Shown: positions 62,955 through 64,000 of the stretch, piece after piece
Position numbering within the stretch: the first letter of the stretch is position 1
Layout: each line of letters opens with the position of its first letter
DNA from: Microglena sp. YARC
Taxonomy: Eukaryota > Chlorophyta > Chlorophyceae > Chlamydomonadales > Chlamydomonadaceae
DNA length: 64,000 nt
Direction of reading: 5' to 3'
Assembly: GCA_022414725.1 (NCBI GenBank)
Contig: CM039466.1
Location: 35,585,065 to 35,649,064 of the forward strand
Notes under the pieces: generated by a model
What the model was told of the DNA's origin: nothing
Seen by the model: the letters and a program-made list of their open reading frames with translations, nothing else
Databases searched by the model: none
Position numbers and translations under genes: made by a program

Positions 62955-63560
62955 CCATGGGCCAGGTGCTTCAAATTGAGAGGTGTGACACACTTGTGCA
63001 ATATGACGTTGCCCCCCCCACCATTTGCATTGTGGGGCAGCCTCTAGTCTCCAGACCTCCCCCCCCCCGTCTCCTTTACCCCCTCCCCTCCCTCTCGTCT
63101 CTGCCCCCCCCTTATCACCCTCCATTTACCTCCCCTCCTCCTCCTCCCTCTCGTCCCTGCCCCTTCCCTTTCCACCTCCATTTTCTTCCCTCCCTCCCCT
63201 CCTCTCGTCCTGCCCGCCTTCCTTCCCACCTCCTTTCTCTCTCCTCTCCTCCCTCTCGTCCTTCCCTCTCTCCCTCTCCTTCCCATGGGCCAGGTGCTGC
63301 AACTTGACAGGTATGACACACTTGTGAACGTTGTTGACCTTCGGAATCGCTCCCCCCCCCCCCCCCCCCTCTTCATTCCCATAGACCAGGTTTCTTGAAA
63401 CTTGAGTAGTTGAGAGGTGTGACACACTTATGAAAGATGACGTTGTTGACCTTGGACCCCCCCCCCCCCCTCCCATTCCCATGGGCCAGGTTCCTCAACT
63501 TGAGTAGTTGAGGCACATTTGTGCTGGATGATGTTGTTAACCTCAGACACCACGCCCTCC
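62955..63560 (-). repeat. Four copies of the 63.8-kb exon 3' end + donor
   Basis: Minus-strand copies of GGTCAACAACGTCATC...CACAAG with following TGTGTCACACCTCTCAA lie at about 62975-63030, 63300-63340, 63405-63460 and 63500-63565. The last retains MEEGVVSEVNNIIQHK. Spacers are CCTCCCTCTC-type tracts and C homopolymers. Confidence 0.85.
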
Positions 63561-63569
63561 TCCATGTTG

Positions 63570-63740
63570 ACTGTGTATGTGTGTGCATGTGTATGTGTGT
63601 GTTTGTTTGTATGTGTACGTATGTGTGTGTGTTTGCATGTGTATATGTTTGTATGTGTGTGTGTTTGTATGTGTGTGTGTTTGAATGTGTGTGTATGCGA
63701 GTGTATGTGTGTGTTTGTATGTGTGTGTGTACACATGTGT
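63570..63740. repeat. TG microsatellite
   Basis: TATGTGTGTGTTTG repeats directly 3' of the exon at 63755-63910 (minus sense), similar in placement to the TG tracts after other exons. Confidence 0.9.
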
Positions 63741-63752
63741 GACGCACCTTGT

Positions 63753-63905
63753 GTAGGATGACGTTGTTGACCTCAGACACCACGCCCTCCTCCATATTGA
63801 TGGCCGTGCAATTCTGGAAAGGTTTCCAAGGATCTGACGCATTGGCCTCCATGGCGCTTTTGGCTTTCCTTTGGCCCTTATTCTTTTCCTCTGTGCCACA
63901 GATCT
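63753..63905 (-). CDS. Exon of an unrecognised protein (possible gene C 5' exon)
   Basis: The donor CACAAG|GTGCGT is near 63753, and a CAG acceptor lies in CCTGTCCAG|ATC or GTGGCACAG|AGG near 63890-63903. The frame reads EEKNKGQRKAKSAMEANASD, PWKPFQNCTAINMEEGVVSE and VNNVILHK. A basic start is followed by one Cys in an N-glycosylation-like NCT. I do not recognise the family. It lies on the same strand as gene C and shows the same junction copying, so it could be an upstream exon of gene C, but a separate gene is equally possible. A copy of its 5' part (GCCAAGAGCGCCCC) begins at the very end of the window. Confidence 0.5.
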
Positions 63906-64000
63906 GGACAGGTTTAAAGGAGCAGCGGGTTGAGGTGTGTGGTGTATGGTGCATTGTGTATGTACTGTGTGGGGTGTATGGTGAGGGGCGCTCTTGGCTT

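Noticed and set aside
62822..63307. 161-codon Pro/Ser/Leu-rich plus-strand protein
   Set aside because: It consists of CCTCCCTCTC tracts between minus-strand exon-end copies. No motif.

Overview
The window is nuclear DNA of a eukaryote, not bacterial. It has intron-split genes with GT/AG borders, a tRNA gene with a pol III terminator, LTR and LINE retroelements, hAT-type MITEs and very large tandem arrays. A protein with a plastid-like transit peptide fused to a DUF1802 domain suggests a photosynthetic lineage, perhaps a green alga. The species cannot be fixed from the sequence alone. Most long open frames here are translated microsatellites or minisatellites. The real exons are short and were found by combining splice sites, reading phase and family motifs.

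Layout. (1) 1-6070, plus strand: the 3' part of an unrecognised gene (gene A; exons 115-226, 4192-4322, 5849-6070, phases compatible). A small TRIM-like LTR element (1470-2471) and minisatellites lie in its introns. (2) 6071-9009: a hAT MITE, a dispersed repeat, unique sequence and a 42-bp array. (3) 9010-21415, minus strand: a complete six-exon model for a DUF1802 protein of about 228 residues (gene B). Its introns hold a second hAT MITE, a 251-bp satellite and SINE-like copies. (4) 21.4-24.6 kb: low-information sequence, tRNA-Gln(UUG), a CT microsatellite and dispersed repeats. (5) 24.66 kb to the gap, minus strand: a GLG1/MG160-like Golgi cysteine-rich membrane protein (gene C). Its four C-terminal exons (26691-34747) are clean and in phase; exons further 5' can be recognised but carry indel noise. 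A 5'-truncated LINE with a 10-bp target duplication lies just 3' of its stop codon. (6) 45977-46976: exactly 1000 N. (7) 46977-56310: about 300 copies of a 31-bp satellite, with indel noise worst next to the gap. (8) 56.3-62.9 kb: mostly unassigned, with dispersed repeats and a 63-bp array. (9) 62.96-64.0 kb: one minus-strand exon of unknown family with partial copies.

The main finding concerns all three genes. Many exons are flanked by tandem arrays of partial copies of their own splice junctions. Copies of the exon 3' end plus donor lie in the following intron, and copies of the acceptor plus exon 5' end lie in the preceding intron. In gene B a 40-nt micro-exon is present about 11 times. 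In gene C an entire intron is built from donor-junction copies in one half and acceptor-junction copies in the other. Genes A and B converge; genes B and C are tandem on the minus strand.
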